Source of the DNA: an uncultured Lachnospiraceae bacterium | GTDB lineage: Bacteria; Bacillota; Clostridia; Lachnospirales; Lachnospiraceae | NCBI GenBank assembly: GCA_947589175.1 | Contig: CANPZR010000008.1 | Span: 1-26,649, forward strand | Length of the DNA stretch: 26,649 nucleotides | Direction: 5' to 3' | Part shown: one piece after another, positions 7,728 to 14,617 of the stretch | How the letters are laid out: the number at the start of each line of letters is the position of its first letter | Numbering within the stretch: the first letter of the stretch is position 1 | Notes under the pieces: generated by a model | What the model saw: only the letters and a program-made list of their open reading frames with translations | What the model was told of the DNA's origin: nothing | Databases searched by the model: none | Translations under genes and position numbers: made by a program

Positions 7728-8666
7728 ATGTCGACCAGAAAATGGATCCGCGCGCTATTATGTATCTGTTTATTTTCCCTGACGGCGGGGCTGTCCGGGG
7801 CGCTGGAGGCGGCTGTTCACATGCGGGAGGAGCCGGAACTCACGGAAAATCTGGACACATTCCGGGCGCTTCACATAGACGGGAGTGTTCTGGAGGACGC
7901 CTCGGAGTGGAGTGATAACCGCTACCGGCGGCTGACGGCGTCCTATTTATTCTACAATGGAAGAATGGAGGAGGACACGCCGCTGTGCTCCCCTTTTTCG
8001 TGGTATTATATGATGCTGCCGGAGAGTACGGAGGAAACGTACCGGGACGCCTTTCAGACCCTTTTGGCGGACGCCCGCGTATTTCCCGTGCCAGAGGACC
8101 CGGCGGGGGAGACGGTGAGCTATGAGGATTCCTGGGGCGGCGCCAGGGACTACGGGGGGAAACGCCACCACGAGGGGACGGATCTGATGTCGTCCATCAA
8201 TGAGCGGGGTTATTTTCCTGTCGTCAGCGTCAGCGACGGCGTGGTCGAGAAAAAGGGCTGGCTGGAACTGGGTGGATACCGCCTGGGGATCCGCGCGCCC
8301 CACGGGGCCTACTATTATTACGCGCATCTGTACCGCTACGCGGAGGGGATTAAAGAGGGGAGCGAGGTAAAGGCGGGGGATGTCATCGGATACATGGGCG
8401 ACTCCGGCTACGGCGAGGAGGGGACGGTGGGAAAATTCGCCGTGCACCTTCATTTTGGCGTCTACCTCACGGTTGACGGGGAGGAAGTGAGCGTCAATCC
8501 CTATGAGATTCTGCGCAGCCTGGAGAAAAGACGAGCAAAAGTCTTGCCAGAATCCGATTCCCGCGTTAAAATGTTATCAGAGTTGAAGGGTCATGTGTTT
8601 CATGCCTGCGTGAAAAAGAATGACGCGGGAACTCGCGAGACACCTCATAATTTTGAGATGTCTTAG
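7728..8666 (+). CDS. Exported M23-family metallopeptidase
   Basis: The 312-residue protein begins with a signal peptide (MSTRKWIRALLCICLFSLTA, then GLSGALEAA), so it acts outside the membrane. A helical linker (~30-130) precedes an M23/LytM-like domain at ~132-270, with zinc ligands H148 and D152 in HHEGTD and H242 in HLHFG; H240 is the likely catalytic histidine. Family members cut peptide bridges in peptidoglycan or serve in cell-wall remodelling. GGAGG at 7715-7719, eight bases before the ATG, and the signal peptide that follows select this start over an in-frame ATG at 7662. The last ~40 residues, from about KVLPESDS to the stop, lie outside the domain and coincide with a strongly structured DNA segment that may be an inserted repeat. 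Substrate is unknown. Confidence 0.88.
   Translation: MSTRKWIRALLCICLFSLTAGLSGALEAAVHMREEPELTENLDTFRALHIDGSVLEDASEWSDNRYRRLTASYLFYNGRMEEDTPLCSPFSWYYMMLPESTEETYRDAFQTLLADARVFPVPEDPAGETVSYEDSWGGARDYGGKRHHEGTDLMSSINERGYFPVVSVSDGVVEKKGWLELGGYRLGIRAPHGAYYYYAHLYRYAEGIKEGSEVKAGDVIGYMGDSGYGEEGTVGKFAVHLHFGVYLTVDGEEVSVNPYEILRSLEKRRAKVLPESDSRVKMLSELKGHVFHACVKKNDAGTRETPHNFEMS
8558..8663 (+). repeat. Structured palindromic element forming the 3' end of the M23 gene
   Basis: Three inverted repeats are packed in ~106 bp. TTCCCGCGT (8558-8566) pairs with ACGCGGGAA (8623-8631). Inside, TTTCATGC (8598-8605) faces GCGTGAAA (8608-8615). Then AGACACCTCA (8638-8647) pairs with TGAGATGTCT (8654-8663), ending directly at the TAG stop. 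The coding frame reads through all of it. The pattern suggests an inserted repeat unit or a structured mRNA end; no second copy was noticed in this window. Confidence 0.5.
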
Positions 8667-8687
8667 GATCAAGGAGGTGCGGGAGCG

Positions 8688-9341
8688 ATGGCAGTGGACA
8701 AGTGTGAGCCGGGCTATATTGCCAGCCGGAAAAAAATATCGTTTCTCTGGCTGTTTCTTTTTCTGGTCATAGGGATAGCGATTTTTCTGGTGGGATATCT
8801 GATTACCCACACGAGGGCTAATATTTTTACCGTTATCGCAGTTCTCATGTCGCTGCCCGCGGCCAAGCGCATCGTCAATCTGGTGGTGATGTTGCCGCGG
8901 AAAAGCGTGGATCGGGAGCGGTTTGACCGGGCGAAGGAGGCTGCGGGAGAGGGGACGCTGCTCGCGGATTATGTGTTCACCTCTACGGAGCGCATTATGC
9001 ACCTGGACTTTGTGGCCATTAAGGGCCGGAGCGTGCTGGCGCTGACGGCGCCCTCCAGACAGGACGTTTCCTATATGAAAAAATATTTCGCAGACATGAT
9101 TCGCCGCACGGCGCCGGACTATGAGGTGCGGATTCTGGATGAATACGAGGAATTTTTGCGGTGTCTGAAAGACGTGCCTACGGCGCTGGATGACATCGGA
9201 GACGAGGGCCGAGAGGACAGGAACTTGGATTCCGGCGAGGAGAGCAGAGAAAGCAGGGTAGCGGATTCCGGCGAGGGCAAAAAGACGCATCAGGCCGCCG
9301 CGGAGAAGCTGGCGGAGCTGCTACATTCCATGGCCGTGTAG
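8688..9341 (+). CDS. Membrane-anchored protein of unknown function, two TM helices
   Basis: I do not recognise a named family for this 217-residue protein. It has two adjacent hydrophobic helices at ~18-40 and ~43-63 after a short positively charged start. A cytoplasmic-looking mixed alpha/beta region follows (~75-165) with the runs ADYVFTSTERIMHLDFVAI and GRSVLALTAPSRQDVSYMKK. The acidic, Ser/Gly-rich stretch at ~175-200 contains a small duplication (DSGEE/DSGEG). The start ATG has AAGGAGG ten bases upstream. It lies 21 bases after the M23 gene, so the two are likely co-transcribed, suggesting a cell-envelope role, but this is only context. Confidence 0.75.
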   Translation: MAVDKCEPGYIASRKKISFLWLFLFLVIGIAIFLVGYLITHTRANIFTVIAVLMSLPAAKRIVNLVVMLPRKSVDRERFDRAKEAAGEGTLLADYVFTSTERIMHLDFVAIKGRSVLALTAPSRQDVSYMKKYFADMIRRTAPDYEVRILDEYEEFLRCLKDVPTALDDIGDEGREDRNLDSGEESRESRVADSGEGKKTHQAAAEKLAELLHSMAV

Positions 9342-9371
9342 AGCTTCAAAATCTGAAATAGGTATGCCGAT

Positions 9372-10397
9372 ATGAGAGAAATTGAGATTCGTGAGAAGGA
9401 CAGCGGACAGCGGTTCGACAAATTTTTAAAAAAATATCTGCGGGAGGCGTCGGCCGGTTTTATTTATAAAATGCTCCGCAAGAAAAATATTACCCTCAAC
9501 GGCAAGAAGGCGGAGGGAAAGGAGCAGCTCCGGGCGGGAGACCAGGTGAAGCTGTTTCTCTCGGAGGAGACGCTGGAAAAATTCCGGGGAGTAAAATCCG
9601 CAGATATTTCTGCGGGGTCACCGGCAATTTACACGGCGGGGGCAAGCGAAAATTCGGCGGATGGTTTAAACGCGGTTTCGATTGCGCTTACCTACCCGGT
9701 GACAAATCTGAATATTATATACGAAAATGAGGATATTATTCTTGTGGACAAGCCGGTCGGGATGCTGTCGCAAAAAGCGAAAAAAGAGGATGTTACTCTT
9801 GTAGAATACATGCTGGGCTATCTCCAGGCAAAAGGGGAGTGGAGCCCGGAGGACACGGTGACGCCGGGGCTTTGTAACCGGCTGGACCGCAATACAAGCG
9901 GAATTGTCATCGGGGGCAAGAGCCTTCGGGGGCTACAGCAGATGGCGGAGCTCTTGAAGGGAAGAAAGCTGAAAAAATACTATCTTACAGTTGTAGAAGG
10001 AACAATAGAGGAGCCGCGCAGGCTGAAAGGATATCTCTCACGGGATAAAAAGGCCAATCGGGCGGCGCTTAACCCGGACCGGCGGCCGGGAAGCTCTCTG
10101 GTGGAGACGGAGTACGAGCCGCTGCGGACGGCCCATGGTTACACGCTTTTAAAGGTGCGGCTGATTACAGGGAAAACGCATCAGATTCGCGCGCATTTGG
10201 CGGCGGTCGGCCATCCGGTGATCGGGGACATCAAGTACGGGGGAAAGCCGTACCGGGGACTGAGAAGCCAGTTTTTGCACGCCTGGCAGATTGTTTTTCC
10301 GGACAGCGGAGAGATCCGGGCAGAGCTGCGGGGACGCGTGTTTACCGCGCCGCTCCCGGAACAGTTTAACAACATAAAAAAAGAATTGTTTCACTAA
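9372..10397 (+). CDS. RluA-family pseudouridine synthase
   Basis: The 341-residue enzyme should isomerise specific uridines in 23S rRNA (RluC/RluD-like) or tRNA to pseudouridine. An S4 RNA-binding domain occupies ~12-70 (RFDKFLKKYLREASAGFIYKM). The catalytic domain runs ~115-320 with ENEDIILVDKPVGML and the signature NRLDRNTSGIVIGGKS, whose Asp is the nucleophile, then GKTHQIRAHLAAVGHPVIGD. A low-complexity Ser/Ala-rich linker at ~77-108 separates the two domains and makes the protein a little long. The upstream Shine-Dalgarno is weak (AGGT), so this start is less certain than most; the S4 alignment supports it. The exact target cannot be assigned from sequence. The stop codon lies at the first base of an 18-bp tandem duplication. 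Confidence 0.9.
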   Translation: MREIEIREKDSGQRFDKFLKKYLREASAGFIYKMLRKKNITLNGKKAEGKEQLRAGDQVKLFLSEETLEKFRGVKSADISAGSPAIYTAGASENSADGLNAVSIALTYPVTNLNIIYENEDIILVDKPVGMLSQKAKKEDVTLVEYMLGYLQAKGEWSPEDTVTPGLCNRLDRNTSGIVIGGKSLRGLQQMAELLKGRKLKKYYLTVVEGTIEEPRRLKGYLSRDKKANRAALNPDRRPGSSLVETEYEPLRTAHGYTLLKVRLITGKTHQIRAHLAAVGHPVIGDIKYGGKPYRGLRSQFLHAWQIVFPDSGEIRAELRGRVFTAPLPEQFNNIKKELFH

Positions 10398-10430
10398 ATT
10401 AGTTTTATTAAATAAATTAGTTTTATTAAA
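10395..10430. repeat. Perfect 18-bp tandem duplication at the end of the pseudouridine synthase gene
   Basis: The unit taaattagttttattaaa occurs at 10395-10412 and again at 10413-10430 without a mismatch. The first copy supplies the TAA stop codon. It begins a 130-bp, very AT-rich gap. The most likely origin is a slippage event. Confidence 0.9.
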
Positions 10431-10431
10431 A

Positions 10432-10460
10432 TTGCTTTACTGAAATGAAAGGATTAAAAT
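10432..10460 (+). promoter_or_regulatory. Candidate promoter for the DJ-1/PfpI gene
   Basis: TTGCTT (10432-10437), a 17-bp spacer and TAAAAT (10455-10460) lie in the AT-rich gap about 80 bases before the next start codon. In such an AT-rich stretch chance matches are common, so confidence is moderate. Confidence 0.45.
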
Positions 10461-10542
10461 TAAACAAAAAAATGAAATACTAAAAAATGAAGCACTAAAA
10501 AATAAATCAAAAAATTGATTATTAAAAATGGAGGAAAAGACA

Positions 10543-11100
10543 ATGAAAAAAGCAGTGATGTTATTTGCGGAAGGATTTGAGACGGTCGAGGCGCTGATGG
10601 TGGTAGACCTTCTCCGCCGGGGAGGCGTGGAGGTCACGATGGCGTCGATCAATGAGGACGACTGGGTGGTTAGCTCCCACGGCGTGAATGTGGAGATGAA
10701 CAGCACGTTGGGCGAGGTGGATGTTCTGTCCTACGACGCGATTATTCTTCCGGGAGGGATGCCCGGAACGCTCAATCTGGGAGAGAGCGAGGCGGTCAAA
10801 AAGGCGGTGCTCGCCATGAACGACGCCGGGAAAATTGTGTCCGCTATCTGCGCGGCGCCGGGCGTTCTGGGCAAATACGGTCTCTTGGAGGGGAAGAACG
10901 CCTGCAGCTATCCGTCCCACGAAAAAAATCTCACTGGCGCGACGGTTTCGCGCGATCCTGTGGTCATAGACGGCAATATCGTCACCAGCCGGGGACTGGG
11001 AACCGCCATGGAATTTGGCCTCACGCTGTTAGGGCTGTTAGAGGGACAGGAAAAGGAAAATCAGATCAAGGACGCCATTGTGTATCAGAAATTGGCGTGA
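10543..11100 (+). CDS. DJ-1/PfpI (YajL/ThiJ-like) family protein
   Basis: The 185-residue cytoplasmic protein belongs to the DJ-1 subgroup of the PfpI superfamily. Relatives act in oxidative or carbonyl-stress protection, as glyoxalase/deglycase or chaperone; the activity is debated. The reactive cysteine is C103 in the nucleophile elbow AICAAPGVLG, and E16 (GFETVEALMVVD) matches DJ-1 E18, which stabilises the thiolate. The ILPGGMPGT turn is also present. The ATG at 10543 has GGAGGA eight bases upstream; an in-frame ATG at 10528 overlaps that site and is less likely. Length fits the family. It stands 28 bases before recU and is probably co-transcribed. Confidence 0.9.
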   Translation: MKKAVMLFAEGFETVEALMVVDLLRRGGVEVTMASINEDDWVVSSHGVNVEMNSTLGEVDVLSYDAIILPGGMPGTLNLGESEAVKKAVLAMNDAGKIVSAICAAPGVLGKYGLLEGKNACSYPSHEKNLTGATVSRDPVVIDGNIVTSRGLGTAMEFGLTLLGLLEGQEKENQIKDAIVYQKLA

Positions 11101-11128
11101 AAATCTGACCTAAAAGGAGGATGTCCCC

Positions 11129-11659
11129 ATGGGCACATGGAATTCCAGGGGGCTGCGCGGCTCGTTTCTGGAGGAGATGATCAACCTCACCAACGACAAG
11201 TACCGCAGCCAGAAGCTGGCGCTGATTCAGAAGGTGCCGACGCCCATTAAGCCGGTCCGGATCGACCAGGCCACCAGACATATCACGCTGGCGTATTTTG
11301 ACCAGAAAAGCACGGTGGACTACATAGGCGTGGTGCAGGGCGTGCCGGTCTGCTTTGACGCCAAGGAGTGCGCGAACGATCGTTTTCCCCTGGCCAACGT
11401 CCACGAGCACCAGATGGCCTTTATGGAGGAATTTGAGAGGCAGGACGGCGTGGCGTTTCTCATTATTTATTTTAAAAAAGAGGAGAGATATATGTATCTT
11501 CCTTTTGTAAAATTAAAAGAATTCTGGGAGCGCATGCAGCGGGGCGGTCCCAAGAGCTTTCAGTTTGACGAGGTGGATCCGTCCTACGAGATTTCGCCCT
11601 ATAGCGGCACATTTATCCACTATTTAGAGCAGTTGAAAATGGACATTGAGAGCCGCTGA
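11129..11659 (+). CDS. recU: Holliday junction resolvase RecU
   Basis: The 176-residue nuclease should resolve four-way junctions in recombinational repair, the Firmicutes counterpart of RuvC. Visible marks are WNSRGLRGSFLEE near the N-terminus, KSTVDYIGV with D64, and FDAKEC with D77 and K79. Compared with B. subtilis RecU (D88, E101, K103) the middle acidic residue is Asp instead of Glu, a conservative change. It lacks the longer N-terminal extension of the Bacillus protein. A strong AAAGGAGG lies before the ATG. In Bacillus recU sits with a penicillin-binding protein gene; here its neighbours are a DJ-1 gene and a spore-protein gene, so that pairing is lost. A T8 run follows the stop by nine bases without a clear stem. 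Confidence 0.92.
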   Translation: MGTWNSRGLRGSFLEEMINLTNDKYRSQKLALIQKVPTPIKPVRIDQATRHITLAYFDQKSTVDYIGVVQGVPVCFDAKECANDRFPLANVHEHQMAFMEEFERQDGVAFLIIYFKKEERYMYLPFVKLKEFWERMQRGGPKSFQFDEVDPSYEISPYSGTFIHYLEQLKMDIESR

Positions 11660-11801
11660 CGCCGCCTGTTTTTTTTGGAATTTATTGGCTTCATAATATT
11701 GATTTCCGTGGTAATACTAGTATCAGGATAACCGAATGGAACAACATTCTGTTATCTTTATCATAAATTACTAAATTAGAAAATCACGGAGGTTGAAAAC
11801 T

Positions 11802-12002
11802 ATGACAAGCAACAATGCATCCAGAATGGAAGTACCGCAGGCCAAGGAAGCTATGAATCGTTTTAAGATGGAGGTAGCAGGCGAGCTGGGCGTTAATCTG
11901 AAAGAGGGTTACAACGGCGATCTGACTTCCCGCGAGGCAGGTTCCATCGGCGGCGAGATGGTTCGTCAGATGATCAAGAGACAGGAAGAGTCTATGAAAT
12001 AA
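11802..12002 (+). CDS. Alpha/beta-type small acid-soluble spore protein
   Basis: The 66-residue protein is a DNA-binding SASP, made in the forespore and coating DNA to protect it in the spore; it is degraded at germination by the GPR protease. The family signature is clear: FKMEVAGELGVNL, with the GPR cleavage region near KMEVAGE, then GYNGDLTSREAGSIGGEMVRQMI. GGAGG at 11788-11792, nine bases before the ATG, selects this start over an in-frame TTG at 11793. A forespore sigma-G promoter is expected in the 140-bp gap upstream, but I could not fit the consensus with proper spacing. The gene appears monocistronic, with a terminator-like hairpin downstream. Its presence shows that the organism, or a recent ancestor, forms endospores. 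Confidence 0.95.
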   Translation: MTSNNASRMEVPQAKEAMNRFKMEVAGELGVNLKEGYNGDLTSREAGSIGGEMVRQMIKRQEESMK

Positions 12003-12043
12003 TCAAAGACTGATTATATGCAAAACTGAGTGAGCATGATTGG

Positions 12044-12092
12044 AAGAACATCCTTTTTACTGGATTTGTCAGCAGGAGGGATGTTCTTTCTC
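12044..12092 (+). terminator. Terminator-like hairpin after the SASP gene
   Basis: AAGAACATCC (12044-12053) and GGATGTTCTT (12079-12088) form a perfect 10-bp stem around a 25-base loop, followed by an interrupted T-rich run (tctcgttt). The long loop makes it a weaker example of an intrinsic terminator. Confidence 0.5.
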
Positions 12093-12112
12093 GTTTCAGA
12101 AAAAAGAGTGCT

Positions 12113-12140
12113 TTGCTTTTTAGTATGGATATGGTATGAT
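12113..12140 (+). promoter_or_regulatory. Candidate promoter of fbp
   Basis: TTGCTT (12113-12118) and TATGAT (12135-12140) are 16 bp apart, about 30 bases before the fbp start codon. The position between the SASP terminator and fbp supports it. Confidence 0.55.
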
Positions 12141-12172
12141 ACTAATTACAAGAGAGAAGGAAGTGGAAAATT

Positions 12173-14047
12173 ATGCCGGTTAGATCCGATAAATATTTTA
12201 AACTGTTGGCGGAGAAATACCCTTCGGCGCAGTCTGTGTGCCGGGAAATCATCAATCTCAACGCGATTATCAATCTTCCCAAGGGGACGGAGCATTTCAT
12301 GAGCGACATTCACGGAGAGTACGAGGCGTTCTGCCACATTCTCAACAACTGCTCCGGCGTTATCCGGGAGAAGGTAAAGCTGCTGTTCGGGGACGTCATG
12401 AGCGCGGACGAGTGCCGCGAGATCTGCACGCTGATCTACTATCCGCGGGAGAAGCTGGATATGCTGAAAAAAGAGATGACGCTGACGGACGACTGGTACC
12501 GGATGACGCTCAACCATCTGATCGAGGTGGCGAAGCTCTTGTCGTCGAAATATACCAGGTCCAAGGTGCGGCGGGCGCTTCCGAAGGATTTTGAGTACAT
12601 CATTGACGAGCTTCTGCATGTGCAGAAGGACGAGGACGACAACCAGGTCCTCTATCACAAGAACATATTGGACACGATTATTGCCATCGATAACGCGGAC
12701 GAATTTGTGGTGGCGCTCGCCGAGCTGATTAAGCGGCTGGCGGTGGACCATCTGCACATCGTGGGCGACATATTTGACAGAGGGGCCAACGCCGACAAGA
12801 TTCTGGATCTTCTGATGGAATATCACTCCCTGGACATCGAGTGGGGGAATCACGACATTCTGTGGATGGGAGCGGCGGCGGGCAACGAGGCCTGCATCGC
12901 CAATGTGCTCCGCAATAATCTGCGGCACGGCAACACAGAGATTCTGGAGAGCGGGTACGGCATCAGCCTCCGGGAGTTGGCGCTGTTCGCCGAAAAGACG
13001 TATCAGGGCCTGGATCCGATGATGGCGGCCGAGAAGGCGATTTCCGTCATGCTGTTAAAGCTGGAGGGGGCCATTTTGCTGCGGCATCCGGAGTACGAGA
13101 TGGAGGACCGTCTGCTGTGGGGGAAAATGGATCTGGAGGCCGGCTGCGTGGTCGTGGACGGCAAGTGCTTCGAGCTGACGGACACGGATTTTCCCACCTG
13201 GGACAGCGAGCGGCCCTATGAGCTGTCGCCGGAGGAAAAACAGGTTGTGGAGGAGCTAAAGACCGCTTTTCTGAACAGCTCAAGGTTGCAGCGGCACATC
13301 CGTTTTCTGTATGAGCGGGGAAGCATGTACCGCATTTTTAACGGGAATTTATTATATCACGGGTGTATTCCCCTGGACGCGTCCGGCAATTTTGACCGGG
13401 TCGTTCTGGACGGGGAGAGCTACCAGGGGCGGATGTATCTGGATTACGCGGACGCCATGGCGCGGAAGGCCTATTACCACAGGGACGCGGACGCCATTGA
13501 CTTCATGTGGTTTCTCTGGAGCGGGCGCAAGTCCCCGCTGTGCGGCCGGAATATCCGCACTTTTGAGAAAATGTTTATCGGAGACGAGTCCATCTGGCAT
13601 GAGGAGAGCAATCCCTACTACCAGTTCTACAAGGAGGAGCGGACCTGCAACATGATTCTGCGGGAATTCGGCCTGTACTCGGAGGAATCCCACATCATCA
13701 ACGGACACACGCCGGTGCGCACAATGGAGGGAGAACAGCCGGTGAGGGCCGGGGGAAAGCTGTTAGTGATCGACGGGGGATTTTGCAAGGATTACCACAA
13801 AAAGACCGGCATTGCCGGATATACGCTGGTCTATAGCTCCCACGGGATTCAGATCAAGGCGCATCATCCCTTTGAGAGCGTGTACAAGGCGCTGCGGGAA
13901 AATAAGGATATCGACTCAGACAATCAGATCATATACACGGCCCGTTCCCGAATTTTGGTGAAGGAGACGGACACCGGCAAGGAAATCCAGGAGGACATCG
14001 AGGATCTGAAGCTGCTCATGAGGCGGTACCGGGAGGTGTCGGACTAG
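12173..14047 (+). CDS. fbp: Class III fructose-1,6-bisphosphatase
   Basis: The 624-residue cytoplasmic enzyme removes the 1-phosphate of fructose-1,6-bisphosphate in gluconeogenesis. It is the Firmicutes-type (class III, PF06874-like) enzyme, built on a calcineurin-like metallophosphoesterase fold and unrelated in sequence to the E. coli form. The metal-binding motifs are complete: SDIHGEY (D45, H47), VGDIFDRG (D199) and EWGNHD (N226, H227). The length is close to the ~640-670 of known members. GAAGTGG upstream of the ATG serves as ribosome-binding site. It has its own promoter and is followed 46 bases later by the GreA-like gene. Confidence 0.96.
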   Translation: MPVRSDKYFKLLAEKYPSAQSVCREIINLNAIINLPKGTEHFMSDIHGEYEAFCHILNNCSGVIREKVKLLFGDVMSADECREICTLIYYPREKLDMLKKEMTLTDDWYRMTLNHLIEVAKLLSSKYTRSKVRRALPKDFEYIIDELLHVQKDEDDNQVLYHKNILDTIIAIDNADEFVVALAELIKRLAVDHLHIVGDIFDRGANADKILDLLMEYHSLDIEWGNHDILWMGAAAGNEACIANVLRNNLRHGNTEILESGYGISLRELALFAEKTYQGLDPMMAAEKAISVMLLKLEGAILLRHPEYEMEDRLLWGKMDLEAGCVVVDGKCFELTDTDFPTWDSERPYELSPEEKQVVEELKTAFLNSSRLQRHIRFLYERGSMYRIFNGNLLYHGCIPLDASGNFDRVVLDGESYQGRMYLDYADAMARKAYYHRDADAIDFMWFLWSGRKSPLCGRNIRTFEKMFIGDESIWHEESNPYYQFYKEERTCNMILREFGLYSEESHIINGHTPVRTMEGEQPVRAGGKLLVIDGGFCKDYHKKTGIAGYTLVYSSHGIQIKAHHPFESVYKALRENKDIDSDNQIIYTARSRILVKETDTGKEIQEDIEDLKLLMRRYREVSD

Positions 14048-14093
14048 CGGTCCGGGCAGTTGACATCATGGAATAAGGAGGGAAAAGAGACCT

Positions 14094-14594
14094 ATGTACG
14101 ACAGGCTTACGAGAAAAGATATAGAGAAGATGGAGCGGGAGATCGAGCACCGGAAATTAGTGGTGCGCAAGGAGGCGCTGGAGGACGTAAAGGAGGCCAG
14201 GGCCCACGGGGATCTCAGCGAAAATTTTGAATACAAGGCGGCGAAAAAATTTAAAAATGAAAATGAGAGCCGGATCCGTTATCTGGAAAAAATGATCAAG
14301 ACGGCTCGCATCGTGGAGGACAATTCCTCCGAGGACGAGGTGGGGCTCAACGACCGGGTGACGGTGTACATCGAGGATGACGATACGGAGGAAGCCTACA
14401 AGATCGTCACTACGGTGCGGAGCGACGCGCTGAACCAGATGATCAGCATGGAGTCGCCGATGGGGAAGGCGCTGATGAAACACCGGAAAGGCGACCGGGT
14501 CTATGTGGCGGTGAACGACAAAACCGGCTATTATGTGCAGATTCGGGACATCCAGAAAAGCGATGATGAATCCGAGGAAATAAAACGATTTTGA
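14094..14594 (+). CDS. GreA/GreB-family transcript cleavage factor
   Basis: The 166-residue protein has the GreA layout: an N-terminal antiparallel coiled coil (~5-75), with tip motif AHGDLSENFEYKAAKK whose D40 and E43 match the acidic residues that reach the RNA polymerase active site, then a C-terminal FKBP-like domain (~85-155). Such factors rescue backtracked RNA polymerase. The C-terminal domain is divergent (IEDDDTEEAYKIVTTVRSD, MGKALMKHRKGDRVYV), and the acidic tail differs from standard GreA, so this may be a second, paralogous Gre factor rather than the main greA. GGAGGG lies upstream of the ATG. It precedes the MATE gene by 23 bases. Confidence 0.9.
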   Translation: MYDRLTRKDIEKMEREIEHRKLVVRKEALEDVKEARAHGDLSENFEYKAAKKFKNENESRIRYLEKMIKTARIVEDNSSEDEVGLNDRVTVYIEDDDTEEAYKIVTTVRSDALNQMISMESPMGKALMKHRKGDRVYVAVNDKTGYYVQIRDIQKSDDESEEIKRF

Positions 14595-14617
14595 CAATGA
14601 AAAGGAGTGACAGGACG

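Noticed and set aside
11660..11690. Intrinsic terminator after recU
   Set aside because: There is a T8 run (11669-11676), but the preceding GC-rich bases are a direct repeat (gccgc), not an inverted one, so no stable stem forms.
11700..11790. Sigma-G promoter for the SASP gene
   Set aside because: CATAAAT-like and GAATG-like pieces exist, but no pair has the expected 17-18 bp spacing.
12146..12928. Antisense open frame opposite fbp
   Set aside because: Same reasons: fbp is complete on the plus strand and the antisense product has typical shadow composition.
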